Assembly (NCBI RefSeq): GCF_001590785.1
Contig: NZ_LTAO01000001.1
Span: 567,181-631,180 of the forward strand
Reading direction: 5' to 3'
DNA from: Alkalihalobacillus trypoxylicola
GTDB taxonomy: Bacteria > Bacillota > Bacilli > Bacillales > Bacillaceae_D
DNA length: 64,000 bases
Below the pieces are notes generated by a model. The model was not told the DNA's origin, made no database searches, and worked only from the letters and a program-made list of their open reading frames with translations. Position numbers and translations under genes: made by a program. Positions 1 to 14,157 of the stretch are shown here, piece by piece. How positions within the stretch are numbered: position 1 is the first letter of the stretch; each line of letters opens with the position of its first letter.

Positions 1-1151
1 GTTTGTTGCTGGATAGCAAAGTGAGTTAATTGCAGTAAAAAGGCTCTAATAACTTGTTCCATTTCTTTTGGATCTGTCAGAAGAAATAAAGCCTCTTTAA
101 AAGAGCTCATAGATTTTTTCAACTTTTGTTTATTGACATCTTTTAGACTTAAAAGGACTTGTTCTATAATCTGCTGAAATTTGTGCCATTCACCGTTTAA
201 AGATGACTTTGGCTCAGGATGTTTTTCATAGCTAAAGAGTTGATTGTTACCGTAAATCCATCGAAATTGCATCCACGATGAAAGCTCCGATTTTATACTA
301 GTAAGTAGCAATAGGTCTTCGAAAGTGGAACTAATAGCAATAGAGTGAGAGAAAATTGTATAATATTGAACATATTCTTGAACGGTTTTAACAAATTCAT
401 TGATTGTATCTATCCAGATTGACTCAGCAGGAGTTTCACTTTGAAACAATATCCAAGTATTGGTACCATCTGTTTTCCAATACCAATTTTTAATTTGAAT
501 CGATCTTAGTGCCTCTAAGACGATATTATCATGTGCTAACACCCAATTTTTCCATTCATCTTCTGTCAGTTTCCGCTTATGATAAACGGTCTGATCAATA
601 CTAATTTTTAATAGCTGAAAATAACCGGATGGAAACTCCTTTAATTCGTGCAATAAGGAAATATCTGTGTCATCCGCTGTAGCTTCCTTTAACTTTTCCA
701 ACTGTTGACGGTAAAGTAGATAGTTTCTTTGCTCATTTACCCATTTTTCTTGCTCTTTCTCCTCTTTTTGAGCCTTTACCTTATGCTTTATCTTTTCAAG
801 TTGACTATGAAACTCTTCTCGATCAATAGGTTTCATTATATAATCAATGACACCCTCTCGAATCGAAGCCTGTATATATTGAAAATCGTCAAAGCCGCTA
901 ATCACAACTGGATTAAAGGTTGTTCTACTTTTCATTTCTTTTATTAAATTCAATCCATCCATAATTGGCATTCGCATATCGGTAAACAAAACATCAAATT
1001 CAAAAGGATTCTCATCATAGGCAGTTACTAAATCTTGTCCATCTCCTGCTGAAAAAACGATATCCCATTGATTTCCATTAGAAACTATTAATCGCTCAAT
1101 TCCTCTTCTTATCCGATTTTCGTCATCAATGATAACCGCTCTAATTTTCAT
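1..1151 (-). CDS. YesN-type response regulator (AraC family), C-terminus outside window
   Basis: The reading frame is open from an ATG at 1151 to base 1, about 383 codons, and leaves the window before any C-terminal DNA-binding domain. The N-terminus is a receiver domain: acidic pair IIDDEN at residues 7-12, phospho-acceptor Asp58 in FTDMRMP, and the conserved lysine in YIMKPID near residue 107. A charged helical stretch follows, as in YesN-type regulators whose AraC helix-turn-helix lies near residue 450-550. The start overlaps the end of the histidine kinase gene by 11 bases, so the two are translationally coupled. The expected role is phosphorylation-dependent activation of sugar-utilisation genes; this is inferred from family and context, and the HTH was not seen. 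Confidence 0.9.
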   Translation of the reverse strand, partial: MKIRAVIIDDENRIRRGIERLIVSNGNQWDIVFSAGDGQDLVTAYDENPFEFDVLFTDMRMPIMDGLNLIKEMKSRTTFNPVVISGFDDFQYIQASIREGVIDYIMKPIDREEFHSQLEKIKHKVKAQKEEKEQEKWVNEQRNYLLYRQQLEKLKEATADDTDISLLHELKEFPSGYFQLLKISIDQTVYHKRKLTEDEWKNWVLAHDNIVLEALRSIQIKNWYWKTDGTNTWILFQSETPAESIWIDTINEFVKTVQEYVQYYTIFSHSIAISSTFEDLLLLTSIKSELSSWMQFRWIYGNNQLFSYEKHPEPKSSLNGEWHKFQQIIEQVLLSLKDVNKQKLKKSMSSFKEALFLLTDPKEMEQVIRAFLLQLTHFAIQQQ

Positions 1152-2949
1152 TTTCTTTTCCCCCCTCTAAAATAGGAATTCGAATCTCAACAGATGTACC
1201 GATATTTTCTTGACTGTTTATGTGTAATCCAAACATAGCTCCGAATTGGATTTGTATACGACCGTGAACATTTACTAATCCAAAATTTGAATCTCTTTTT
1301 TTCATCGGATCATGTAAAAGTTCCCTCTGTAATTGAAGAAGCCTCTCCCTTTTCATCCCCTTACCATTATCAGATATCTTAATTAAAATATGGTCTTCTT
1401 CTGATTTTTTTTCTAATTCAATTGTTATATCAATGCTCGTCATTTTATTAGGGTTCAGCGCATGTTTGATAACGTTTTCAACAACAGGCTGTAAAATCAA
1501 CTTAGGCGTTAGTTGATGCTGTAAATCATCTGCATACCTTATTTGAAAATCAAAGCAATGTTCAAACCGTATTTTCTGTATCGTTAAATAATCCTTCATA
1601 TGTCCAACTTCGGTTTCAATTGAAATTAAATTTTCTTTATTATGAATGGAAAACCTTAGCATTCTTCCTAAAATCGTGACCATTTGAACAACTGTATCTT
1701 TTTCATCCTCTTCAACTGCCATTGATATGGTTTCTAGCGTATTATACATAAAATGGGGATTTATTTGAGATTGCAATGCAACTAATTCAGCTTCTTTTTG
1801 CTTTAGTTGAATTTGATATTTTTCTCTAATTAATTCATCTATCTCTTTTGTCATTCGATTAAAATTCTTAGCAAGTATTCCCATTTCATCTTCGCGGTCA
1901 ACGGACAACTTCGTGGAAAAATCCCCTTTTTCTAATCTTCTCATCGAGAGCATTAAGCGATTTAATGGACTAGATACATTCCATGCCAAAATAATGGAAA
2001 GTACAAGACTAATTAAAACTAAAATGATAAAAATAATAATGGTCACATTTCTAACTAAATCAGTCTGCTCTGTTAAGTGCTTAACAGGTATACTATGAGC
2101 CAAAAACCATCTTTGTTCCTCCATGAAATCTAAACTAATCAGTTTTGAATCTTCTTCATAAATCGATTTGAAGCTACCATTAATCTTTGGATAATCTTCA
2201 AAAGATAAATCTTTGCTGCCTATTTTACCATCATCCGTGTGATAAATAATATGTCCATTATGATCCATCATCCAAAGGGTTGCTGTCTCTTCCTTACTTA
2301 ATTCCTCTAAGGCATGACTTATAAAATTTACCTCAATTGCAATGGCTATTGTACCTAAATTTTTACGATTCTCATAATCCGTTAAGTGTCTAATTAATAA
2401 GATAAAAGGGCGATCGTCTTGAAAGCTTAACGAGGTTTGGTGTGGAAGTAAAATCGTATTTCCTTTGTTAGAAGGAGGCGATTCGACAGCATTGGCAACC
2501 CCCGTAGGATTGGTTAAGCTATTAAAATCTAATTCGCTAAACGGCACCTTTGTACTATAAAAAGAGCGTTCATGTGAGAAAAGAAAAACACCTAATATAT
2601 CGGGATTTGTTCCGTTAATATAAGTCCGATTTAAAAAACTATTTACGATAAATTCGTCTTGTAATTGGGAAGAGCGCGGTTGAGTTGTTTCTTTTCTCAA
2701 CACACCAATGACTTGATTAGAACTGTAAATGTAGTCCGGTAATAAGATAATTTCATTTATTTGATTCGTTATATTTTCATTAACTTGCTCCAGTATCTCA
2801 GGTATATAATGCCCTGCCTGTTCTTCAATCGATTTAGAATATTGAAAGTAAGCGATATATCCGAGCAAGCCCATTGGCACCACAGTTAGTACAATATACG
2901 TTACTAATAATTTGGTTCTTAATCTCAAATTTCTTCCTTTAGAAATCAT
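1141..2949 (-). CDS. YesM-like membrane sensor histidine kinase
   Basis: Two-component sensor kinase of the LytS/YesM class. It has an N-terminal membrane segment (KLLVTYIVLTVVPMGLLGY), an extracellular sensor of about 250 residues, a second membrane segment, a HAMP linker, and a His_kinase domain with the phospho-acceptor in SQINPHFMYN and N-box PVVENVIKHAL. The C-terminal HATPase part carries ISDNGKGM and NFGLVNVHGRI. The frame is open back to an ATG at 2979, but I prefer the ATG at 2949: it shortens the overlap with the upstream gene to 11 bases and gives a typical N-terminus; a TTG at 2925 behind AAAGGA is an alternative. It is the middle gene of a binding protein-kinase-regulator operon, so its input is probably a sugar signal passed from the binding protein. 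Confidence 0.92.
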   Translation of the reverse strand: MISKGRNLRLRTKLLVTYIVLTVVPMGLLGYIAYFQYSKSIEEQAGHYIPEILEQVNENITNQINEIILLPDYIYSSNQVIGVLRKETTQPRSSQLQDEFIVNSFLNRTYINGTNPDILGVFLFSHERSFYSTKVPFSELDFNSLTNPTGVANAVESPPSNKGNTILLPHQTSLSFQDDRPFILLIRHLTDYENRKNLGTIAIAIEVNFISHALEELSKEETATLWMMDHNGHIIYHTDDGKIGSKDLSFEDYPKINGSFKSIYEEDSKLISLDFMEEQRWFLAHSIPVKHLTEQTDLVRNVTIIIFIILVLISLVLSIILAWNVSSPLNRLMLSMRRLEKGDFSTKLSVDREDEMGILAKNFNRMTKEIDELIREKYQIQLKQKEAELVALQSQINPHFMYNTLETISMAVEEDEKDTVVQMVTILGRMLRFSIHNKENLISIETEVGHMKDYLTIQKIRFEHCFDFQIRYADDLQHQLTPKLILQPVVENVIKHALNPNKMTSIDITIELEKKSEEDHILIKISDNGKGMKRERLLQLQRELLHDPMKKRDSNFGLVNVHGRIQIQFGAMFGLHINSQENIGTSVEIRIPILEGGKENEN

Positions 2950-3979
2950 ATTGGTCCACATTCTCTTTCGTAAAATCAATTGGTTCTCCCATTATAACGG
3001 TTTCTTCTTTCACTCTAACTTTTCCAACCTTTGGTATATCTTGACCATCATAAGGCGGAGAGTCTTCGACTATATTTTTTGCAAGCGAAACCGTTAAATA
3101 GCCTAATTTTTTTGGGCTCCAAAGTGTTATCGCTTTTGCTGATCCATCCTTAAGATGGTCTCTCATGAGGCTTGGTGAGGATAGTCCTACCACTGCTACC
3201 TCATCTATTACATTTAATTCCTTTACCGCTGTTGCAATGGCAGGGGGGGCTTCTGAGGTACTTCCAATAATCCCTTTTAACATAGGATATTTTTTTAGAA
3301 GCTTTATAGCTTCATTATATGATTTAATCGGATCCTCATCATTCGCTACGATTTCAACTAATTTCATATCTGGATAATATTCCTCTTGATGAATTTTAAT
3401 CCACTCCGTCCATTCATTAGAGTTTGCAGCTGTAAATGAACCCATCATCACAGCATATTCGCCACTCTCATCCGTATTCCAAGCTAATAAATCCATTAAA
3501 TGCCTTCCTAATACTTCAGGGTCGACCATATTGATAAAAAGGTCACGAGATTCAGGTAAAGTATCTGAATCCCAAGTAATCACTTTAATACCACTATTTT
3601 TTGCCTTCTTTAATACCGGTGCCAGCTCCTCTGGATCATTAGCAGATACTGCAATAACATCCACATTAGCTTGAATCATTTCATTTACAATTTCGATTTG
3701 AGCATCAGAGTTTGCTTCAGCTGGTCCATGGTAAATCACATTCACATTTAAATCATTAGCAGCTTCTAAAGCACCTGTTTCTATTGCGTTAAAATATAAA
3801 ATATTCACTACCTTAGGCACTATAGCGACCGTTATCTTCTGATGATTTTGTTCATTTTTTATCTCTAGTGATACTTCATCCTTTACATACACAAGCTCAT
3901 ACTTTTTTTCATCATCCCCCAAAGAGCAACCGCTTACAAATAAAAGAGCTATGATTATGATCGTGTATAAAACTTTCAC
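2939..3979 (-). CDS. Lipoprotein sugar-binding protein, likely sensor subunit of the kinase
   Basis: Periplasmic-binding-protein-like lipoprotein of the ribose/rhamnose-binding class (Peripla_BP_4). A short signal segment ends in lipobox FVSGC. The mature part has the alternating fold pattern, with landmarks GALEAANDLNVN, DVIAVSANDPEEL, KVITWDSDT and GIIGSTSEAPPAI. A GTG start at 3979, preceded by GAGGTGA, is preferred over the ATG at 4009. No permease or ATPase gene is adjacent; instead the gene runs straight into the kinase. That arrangement matches known three-component sensors, such as the XylFII-LytS type, in which the binding protein presents ligand to the kinase. The ligand is unknown; the neighbouring galactan and uronate genes suggest a product of that polysaccharide. 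Confidence 0.85.
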   Translation of the reverse strand: MKVLYTIIIIALLFVSGCSLGDDEKKYELVYVKDEVSLEIKNEQNHQKITVAIVPKVVNILYFNAIETGALEAANDLNVNVIYHGPAEANSDAQIEIVNEMIQANVDVIAVSANDPEELAPVLKKAKNSGIKVITWDSDTLPESRDLFINMVDPEVLGRHLMDLLAWNTDESGEYAVMMGSFTAANSNEWTEWIKIHQEEYYPDMKLVEIVANDEDPIKSYNEAIKLLKKYPMLKGIIGSTSEAPPAIATAVKELNVIDEVAVVGLSSPSLMRDHLKDGSAKAITLWSPKKLGYLTVSLAKNIVEDSPPYDGQDIPKVGKVRVKEETVIMGEPIDFTKENVDQYDF

Positions 3980-4085
3980 TATGTCACCTCTCATGATATT
4001 TTTATACATGTATTTTATATAAAATGATCAATTATTACTAGATAGAAAGGACCATTTAAAAAATATAAACTGCTTTTAAATGAGG

Positions 4086-4120
4086 AAAAAACCTAAAGCA
4101 GACGCTTTAGGCTCTTTTTT
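4086..4120 (-). terminator. Rho-independent terminator after the DUF2264 gene
   Basis: Perfect 8-bp stem (CCTAAAGC / GCTTTAGG, 4092-4111) with a 4-base loop. On the minus strand a run of six T follows. It separates the lacZ-DUF2264 transcript from the sensor trio. Confidence 0.85.
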
Positions 4121-4149
4121 GTGACAACTATATTTTCATTACCTGATGA

Positions 4150-9202
<5,053 letters not shown>

Positions 9203-9207
9203 TCATC

Positions 9208-9225
9208 TTTGAAACCCATTTCATA
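9208..9225. promoter_or_regulatory. Operator-like palindrome upstream of the GH2 gene
   Basis: The sequence TTTGAAACCCATTTCATA keeps the half-sites of the palindromes at 11571 and 34754 but lacks the central CG. It may be a weaker site for one of the two LacI regulators. Confidence 0.45.
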
Positions 9226-9234
9226 TTTTGGATG

Positions 9235-9262
9235 AATCATTCACCTATTAAAGTGAATGATT
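9235..9262 (-). terminator. Hairpin between the LacI gene and the GH2 gene
   Basis: Perfect 10-bp inverted repeat (AATCATTCAC / GTGAATGATT) with an 8-base loop, just after the end of the LacI gene. There is no long T-run, so it could be a weak terminator or an operator. Confidence 0.45.
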
Positions 9263-9288
9263 GCCTATGGAGCATCTGCTTTACTATT

Positions 9289-10311
9289 CTACAAACAGGA
9301 ATGTCTATGAATGAGCGTTGTAGGAATAATCGTCTCTCTTTCTACTTCTTTACCTTCTATCATATTTAATAATACCTCAATAGCCGTTTGACCTAATCGC
9401 TCATAATTCTGTGAAATCGTTGTAATCCCTGGGGGGAAATATTGTGAAATATACATATCATCAAAACCTAATACTGAAATATCTGTTGGTACTTCGTAAC
9501 CATGTTTTTGTAATTGATTAATAGCCCCCATTGCTACATAATCATTCGCACAAAGAATCGCCGTTGGCATTTCCTTTGTCTGAATTAATTTCTCTATTAC
9601 TATTTCACCAGATGCAATCGAAAAGCTATCAGGAATAATCCACTCCTTGTTGAAAGGTAATCCCACTTTTTTCATTTCTTCTTCAAATGCCGCTAGCTTT
9701 AGCTCATAAGAGGTGACTCCAATCGTACCACCCAAAAAACCAATTTTAGTGTGTCCTTTTTGAATCGCTAACTGAACTAACTGCTTCACACCATCCCCTT
9801 CGTCTGAACGGATGATTGGTGCATCTAAATCAGGCAATGAACCATTTACTAAGACAACAGGGACTCTTTTAATCACCTGTTTAAGCTCTTCTATTTGCTC
9901 TTTTGGTGGAGCCACATTATTAATTCTTCCACCTAAAAATACGATACCATCTACTTGTTTTTCTAAGAGTGTTTGTAAATATTTGGACTCCATTTCTCTA
10001 CTATTCATAGAATTACAGACAAAGGACGAATAGCCATTTTTTAAAGCATAAGATTCACTCTTTAATACTAGAGTAGAGAAAAAGGGACTTGTAATATCAG
10101 GTAAAATGAACCCTAGCATTTTTGATTTCTTATATAGTAAACTTCTAGCTAACTCATTTGGCCGAAACTGATGTTTCTCAATAATCGCTACAATCTTCTT
10201 CATGGTTTCAGGACGAACTCGTGCGTTACCTGTCAACACTCTCGATACAGTAGCCGGTGAAACATTTGCTTCTTTAGCAATATCATATATCGTTACATTT
10301 TTATTCTTCAT
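9289..10311 (-). CDS. LacI-family transcriptional regulator
   Basis: LacI/GalR repressor of 340 residues. The N-terminal helix-turn-helix (VTIYDIAKEANVSPATVSRVLTGN) and the hinge helix with ELARSLL are clear. They are followed by a sugar-binding core (MLGFILPDITSPFF, GIVFLGGRINN, TAILCANDYVAMGA, SVLGFDDM). The start is an ATG behind TAGGAGA. It sits between the GH88 and GH2 genes, both of which carry LacI-type palindromes upstream, so it may repress them. It shares much of its ligand-domain wording with the second LacI protein at 33753-34736 (FILPDI, FLGGRIN versus FMGGRIN), so the two are probably paralogues sensing related sugars. Confidence 0.93.
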   Translation of the reverse strand: MKNKNVTIYDIAKEANVSPATVSRVLTGNARVRPETMKKIVAIIEKHQFRPNELARSLLYKKSKMLGFILPDITSPFFSTLVLKSESYALKNGYSSFVCNSMNSREMESKYLQTLLEKQVDGIVFLGGRINNVAPPKEQIEELKQVIKRVPVVLVNGSLPDLDAPIIRSDEGDGVKQLVQLAIQKGHTKIGFLGGTIGVTSYELKLAAFEEEMKKVGLPFNKEWIIPDSFSIASGEIVIEKLIQTKEMPTAILCANDYVAMGAINQLQKHGYEVPTDISVLGFDDMYISQYFPPGITTISQNYERLGQTAIEVLLNMIEGKEVERETIIPTTLIHRHSCL

Positions 10312-10417
10312 CTAAATCTCCTACCATTAAGATTTTTATATAGATTGCTCTATTTATATCACAATTTTTATAATGGCAAAAGCTATCTCTTAAAGTTAAA
10401 ATAGAATATTTCGAGAA

Positions 10418-11545
10418 TTACCAAAATAATTTTTTTCTTCCCTTTAAATATAATAAGCCTTCAGTAAAAAAGTAATCTCCATATATTAACGGAACATGAA
10501 TGTTCTTGCTCTCTGGAACATGACTGGTACCCTTACTAATTAATCCTTGTTCTTGAGTGTTCTCCCATTCACCATATTTTGTGTAAAGAGAATATAAGAT
10601 ATTTTCTCCAGCTTCATAATACAGCTTTGATTCGTTTTCACTTGTAGAATCAGACAAAACTAATAATCCAGCTGCTGCAATAGCTCCTGCGGATGAATCA
10701 CGAAAAGGTTCATTTTCTTGAGGAATTCGGAAATCCCAAACTGGTACATAATCTTCTGGTAAGTTCACAATAAAATAATGAGCCGCTTTTTTGGCCGCTT
10801 GTAAATATTTATCCTCTTTTGTATATTGATAGCACAGTGCTAATCCATAAATCGCCCAGGCGGCACCTCTTGACCATGCCGATTCATGAGAATATCCTTG
10901 ACCGCCAATTGCCTCTAGCTTTTCACCAGATTCGGAATCAAATCGAATAATATGATGGACAGAACCATCTTCTCTTATAAAATGGTTAATGACCGTGTCA
11001 GCATGTTTTTTTGCCACATGCTTATAACGAGGATCTCCAGAAATTTCACTCGCCCAAAATAAAAGTGATATATTCATCGTACAATCTATAATCGCCCAAC
11101 CAGAATTATCCTCACCTGGTGACCATGGGTTCCATGCACGAATATAGTTTCCATTAAGATTAAATCGCCCCATAAATAAATTTGCGACTAACAAAGCCTT
11201 TTTCCTAGCATCCTCTTCTTCTACTGTTTTATATCTAGCAACACTCGTTAATATCCACATAAAGCCCATATCATGATCTAATCGATCAAAATCAAAAATA
11301 ACATCATTTAACTTCTCTTCACATTCTGTTGCTAGTTTTCTCAATTCTTCATTTTTATTTTCTCGATATACGAGCCATAATAAACCTGGCCAAAATCCTG
11401 CCGTCCACCAATGAGGCTGTTCAAGAGCATATTGCCCCTCTACACTTGCATGTGGAAATTGTGATCCTATTTCTTTACTGATTCTTACAACTTTATGCTC
11501 TACCTTATTCCAAGCTTCTTCGATCCATCGATCTTTATTTTTCAT
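10418..11545 (-). CDS. GH88 unsaturated glucuronyl hydrolase
   Basis: Cytoplasmic enzyme of 375 residues, almost exactly the length of the Bacillus GL1 unsaturated glucuronyl hydrolase (377). The GH88 catalytic pair is present: Asp92 in LDHDMGFM and Asp154 in AIIDCTMN. Other family motifs are WWTAGFWPG, SHESAWSRGAAWAIYG and DSSAGAIAAAGLL. It hydrates and releases a 4,5-unsaturated uronic acid from the non-reducing end of oligosaccharides made by a polysaccharide lyase, so lyase products must be taken up by this strain. An unusually good LacI-type palindrome lies 25 bases upstream of the start. The ribosome site AAAGGAGC is a little far from the ATG. GH105 is the nearest alternative; the DMGF and DCTMN motifs favour GH88. 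Confidence 0.9.
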   Translation of the reverse strand: MKNKDRWIEEAWNKVEHKVVRISKEIGSQFPHASVEGQYALEQPHWWTAGFWPGLLWLVYRENKNEELRKLATECEEKLNDVIFDFDRLDHDMGFMWILTSVARYKTVEEEDARKKALLVANLFMGRFNLNGNYIRAWNPWSPGEDNSGWAIIDCTMNISLLFWASEISGDPRYKHVAKKHADTVINHFIREDGSVHHIIRFDSESGEKLEAIGGQGYSHESAWSRGAAWAIYGLALCYQYTKEDKYLQAAKKAAHYFIVNLPEDYVPVWDFRIPQENEPFRDSSAGAIAAAGLLVLSDSTSENESKLYYEAGENILYSLYTKYGEWENTQEQGLISKGTSHVPESKNIHVPLIYGDYFFTEGLLYLKGRKKLFW

Positions 11546-11570
11546 TTAATTTATATCGCTCCTTTTCAAA

Positions 11571-11588
11571 TTTGAAATCGATTTCAAA
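11571..11588. promoter_or_regulatory. Perfect 18-bp LacI-type operator upstream of the GH88 gene
   Basis: TTTGAAATCGATTTCAAA is a perfect palindrome with the central CG typical of LacI/CcpA-family sites. It lies just upstream of the GH88 start and closely matches the palindrome in front of the second LacI gene (34754-34771). Confidence 0.8.
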
Positions 11589-11814
11589 AATAATTTCAAT
11601 AAAATGCAACATCCTCTTTATGCTATTCGTGCGCACTTTAGAGAATACGTTGAATTTTCAGATTTGTTCAATTAAAACAAATTGCGATGTCCTTAATGAT
11701 ACTTGCTTTTGTGATAGGAATCAAATAAAAAAAACTTCTCATAACCTGATAAAAATTAGTAAAGGAGCATTAGAAGTAAGAATAGGCGATTTTTGAACAG
11801 ATTACTTAGAATTT

Positions 11815-11935
11815 GTAAGAAAACCGCTCGATTAGGTTTTTGATTTCCACTTTAGGTAGATGCTTTCCCAAGGGCTTGTTTTCAGCTAACTCCGACTACG
11901 CTGAGCTCGTCAGAGTGGATCTTCAAATGTGTCAA
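11815..11935. repeat. Partial copy of the IS-related miniature element (repeat A)
   Basis: The left and middle parts match the elements at 46650-46913 and 54195-54447, including the core from ACTTTAGGTAGATGC through CAGCTAACTC and the block AGAGTGGATCTTCAAA. The right end is lost or rearranged after about 11935. The rest of the 775-base gap between the GH88 and GH43 genes holds an operator, a hairpin and a second repeat, and no convincing gene. Confidence 0.75.
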
Positions 11936-12020
11936 GGTCGGGACAAACCCTGTTTTATAATCACCACATGAGAGAAAATTGAAATGTTGTTTAATAGACG
12001 AACATCAAGAACGAACCATG

Positions 12021-12052
12021 AACCCTCCTTACTATAAAAGGAGGGTTTTTAA
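12021..12052 (+). terminator. Strong hairpin with T-run
   Basis: Stem AACCCTCCTT / AAGGAGGGTT with a 7-base loop, followed by TTT on the plus strand. No plus-strand gene precedes it; it may be a relic or may end minus-strand transcripts from the GH43 gene. Confidence 0.6.
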
Positions 12053-12081
12053 AAAGGGTAGATTCACGATTAAAATAGTAG

Positions 12082-12240
12082 GCTAGCGGACACAAGACAT
12101 GGAGACTCCAGTTGGAGGAAGTGGTTATGCCGAAATCCACTTTTAAAAAAGTTCGGCATAACCCCACCGGACTGAAGCGAACAGCCGTTCACCTAACATT
12201 TGAGAAAATATTCATTCATGAGTATTGTTCCGACATTGTT
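12082..12240. repeat. Dispersed repeat B, copy 1
   Basis: About 110 bases starting GCTAGCGGACACAAGACA are nearly identical to 40196-40310, with looser similarity beyond. The core has an inverted repeat (GTGGTTATGCCGAA / TTCGGCATAACCCCAC, 12121-12167) able to form a stable hairpin. It resembles the GC-richer intergenic repeats that I recall as common in Bacillaceae genomes. No coding function is visible. Confidence 0.75.
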
Positions 12241-12320
12241 CATTGTTTAGATAAACATCCATCACAAAACGATTTCGCTATTTTAAAATGAATAGGTTTC
12301 GTTCTAATCTCTTACGACTA

Positions 12321-14048
12321 TTACTCGGCCACTTCTCCAAATATTTTTACATCGGAGAGCTGTGGAGTGTACCAGTTATTTGGATTATTATGCAAATTCG
12401 CATCAACTAATTGAATACGCACATACCTTGCTTCCCCTTCTAAGCTATCTGATGTAAATCCATAATTTTTATTATCTGTTCGATCTAATACTTTTTCAAA
12501 ATTTTCTCCATCGATGCTCGTTTCTATTTCATAATAATGCACGGCTTCAGAGCCATTAAATAAAAACCAAGAGATTTGAACATGAGATAAATCATAAACA
12601 TCCTCTAAATCTACCATCCACCAGGTAGGCCAATGATTATTAGCGGCAACCCAACTCGATTGATAATCTCCATCATTTGCCTTTCCCGCCTCAGCACCTG
12701 TTAGTTCTGATTCAGCAAATGCAGGTTTTTCCTGGGAAATTAATTGACCAGGTTGAACAGGAATGACAAGCCCTGTGGATGCTGATGCTAAAATCTTTTC
12801 AAAATAATCATAGAAGGCATACCCATCATGTAGTGAAATTGGATACCAGCGGTCTCTAGCTCCACCTGGGTCTTCTGCCCATCCAAACATCCATCTGTAG
12901 GCATTCATGATGTGGGTAGTAGCCTCTGAGCCTTGAACCGTATTAATATGACCCGACTGTCCACCAAATGTATTTTTATTTCCTATTAATCTTAGTTCTG
13001 ACCAAGGCCCTTCCATAGAGGAAGCAGAAGCATAGGCTGCCTGAGATGGATACCAGCCTGCTGCGTCAGAAGTAAAGATATAGTAATAACCATCTTGTTT
13101 TGTAATCCCTGGTCCTTCTCTGTGTTGACCTTCAAATAATGTCATCACTTCTCTTTCTATCTCCAAATGATCAGGTGTTAATTCATATAAAATAAAGTCA
13201 GCGTTCATATTAGCTGATGACATGATATAGCCTGTACCATCATCATCAATAAAATAGGCTTTATCTCTTGATTCATTTCCATTCGGTCTAAAGCTACCAT
13301 GATAGGTCCAAACCTCTCCTGGTTTACCAGATGCAACCGCCAGCCTCGCTAATGAATAATCTACATTATTTTCATAATGATACCAACCTACTATCTCACC
13401 TGTATGTTCATTATATTGAACCGTTCCAGATTCTAATTTACTCGCTTCTAAATCCGGGTGACTGTTTCTATCCATTACCACTTTGTCAAAAGTCCAATTT
13501 TCACCATCTTCTGATGTATAGAGATTTATTTGTTTAAATCCATTTCCATCATTTTCTTGTCGATAGCTGTAATATAAATCACCGTGTTTAATACCACCTG
13601 GTCCTAGTGAACCTTGAAATCCACCTTCTTCGTTATTATGAAAATAACCCACATCATCAGGTACTTGATAGGGTTGAAATTCAATGGCTGAGGACTCGAC
13701 ATATTCTTGTTGGTCAAAAACCGCTCTTATTTTATAATGATAGTTTTTGTTGACTTCTAAATGATAATCGCCAAACATTTTGGCGTTTCCTTGATAAATT
13801 TCTTGATAATTTTCCTCGTTCTGCTCTGATCGAAAAAGCACGTAATAATTAGCATTGGCTACTTCGCTCCAATAAATGTTAACATGGTTCACGATTTCCT
13901 CTGATTCAGAGATAATAAACGGGGTAATACCAATTCCTATTTGAGCATCGCCTTCTAGGTCTCTAGCTTGGGTATAGTTTATTGCTGTCAAAATAGATAC
14001 GCAGATTGTCATGATGAAAATGATAGAAAACTTTTTCTTCTTAAACAT
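12321..14048 (-). CDS. Secreted GH43 enzyme with FN3-like and CBM32 domains
   Basis: Protein of 575 residues with a signal peptide ending near NYTQA-RD. A fibronectin-III-like domain (about 40-125) is followed by a five-bladed GH43 domain (about 135-420) and a C-terminal F5/8 discoidin/CBM32 domain (about 430-575, with DVYDLSHVQISWF and ARYVRIQL). KAYFIDDDGTGYIMSS, the REGPGI motif with the probable acid Glu, and TSDAAGWYPSQAAYA resemble the exo-beta-1,3-galactanase branch (GH43_24) rather than arabinanases or xylosidases. With no wall anchor it is probably released or held by its CBM. Apart from the DUF5696 protein, it is the only enzyme-like protein here with an export signal. Exact specificity is inferred. 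Confidence 0.85.
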   Translation of the reverse strand: MFKKKKFSIIFIMTICVSILTAINYTQARDLEGDAQIGIGITPFIISESEEIVNHVNIYWSEVANANYYVLFRSEQNEENYQEIYQGNAKMFGDYHLEVNKNYHYKIRAVFDQQEYVESSAIEFQPYQVPDDVGYFHNNEEGGFQGSLGPGGIKHGDLYYSYRQENDGNGFKQINLYTSEDGENWTFDKVVMDRNSHPDLEASKLESGTVQYNEHTGEIVGWYHYENNVDYSLARLAVASGKPGEVWTYHGSFRPNGNESRDKAYFIDDDGTGYIMSSANMNADFILYELTPDHLEIEREVMTLFEGQHREGPGITKQDGYYYIFTSDAAGWYPSQAAYASASSMEGPWSELRLIGNKNTFGGQSGHINTVQGSEATTHIMNAYRWMFGWAEDPGGARDRWYPISLHDGYAFYDYFEKILASASTGLVIPVQPGQLISQEKPAFAESELTGAEAGKANDGDYQSSWVAANNHWPTWWMVDLEDVYDLSHVQISWFLFNGSEAVHYYEIETSIDGENFEKVLDRTDNKNYGFTSDSLEGEARYVRIQLVDANLHNNPNNWYTPQLSDVKIFGEVAE

Positions 14049-14157
14049 TCTTCACTCTCCTCTACATTATATTCCACTTTGTTCAAACTACTTGATGGCA
14101 AAGCTTTACTCCTTCACCTCCCTTCAAAGAGACCATTTCTTTTTACACCTATTTACA

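Noticed and set aside
11572..11796. 74-codon plus-strand frame over the operator upstream of GH88
   Set aside because: Begins inside the regulatory region and has no ribosome site; composition is that of spacer.
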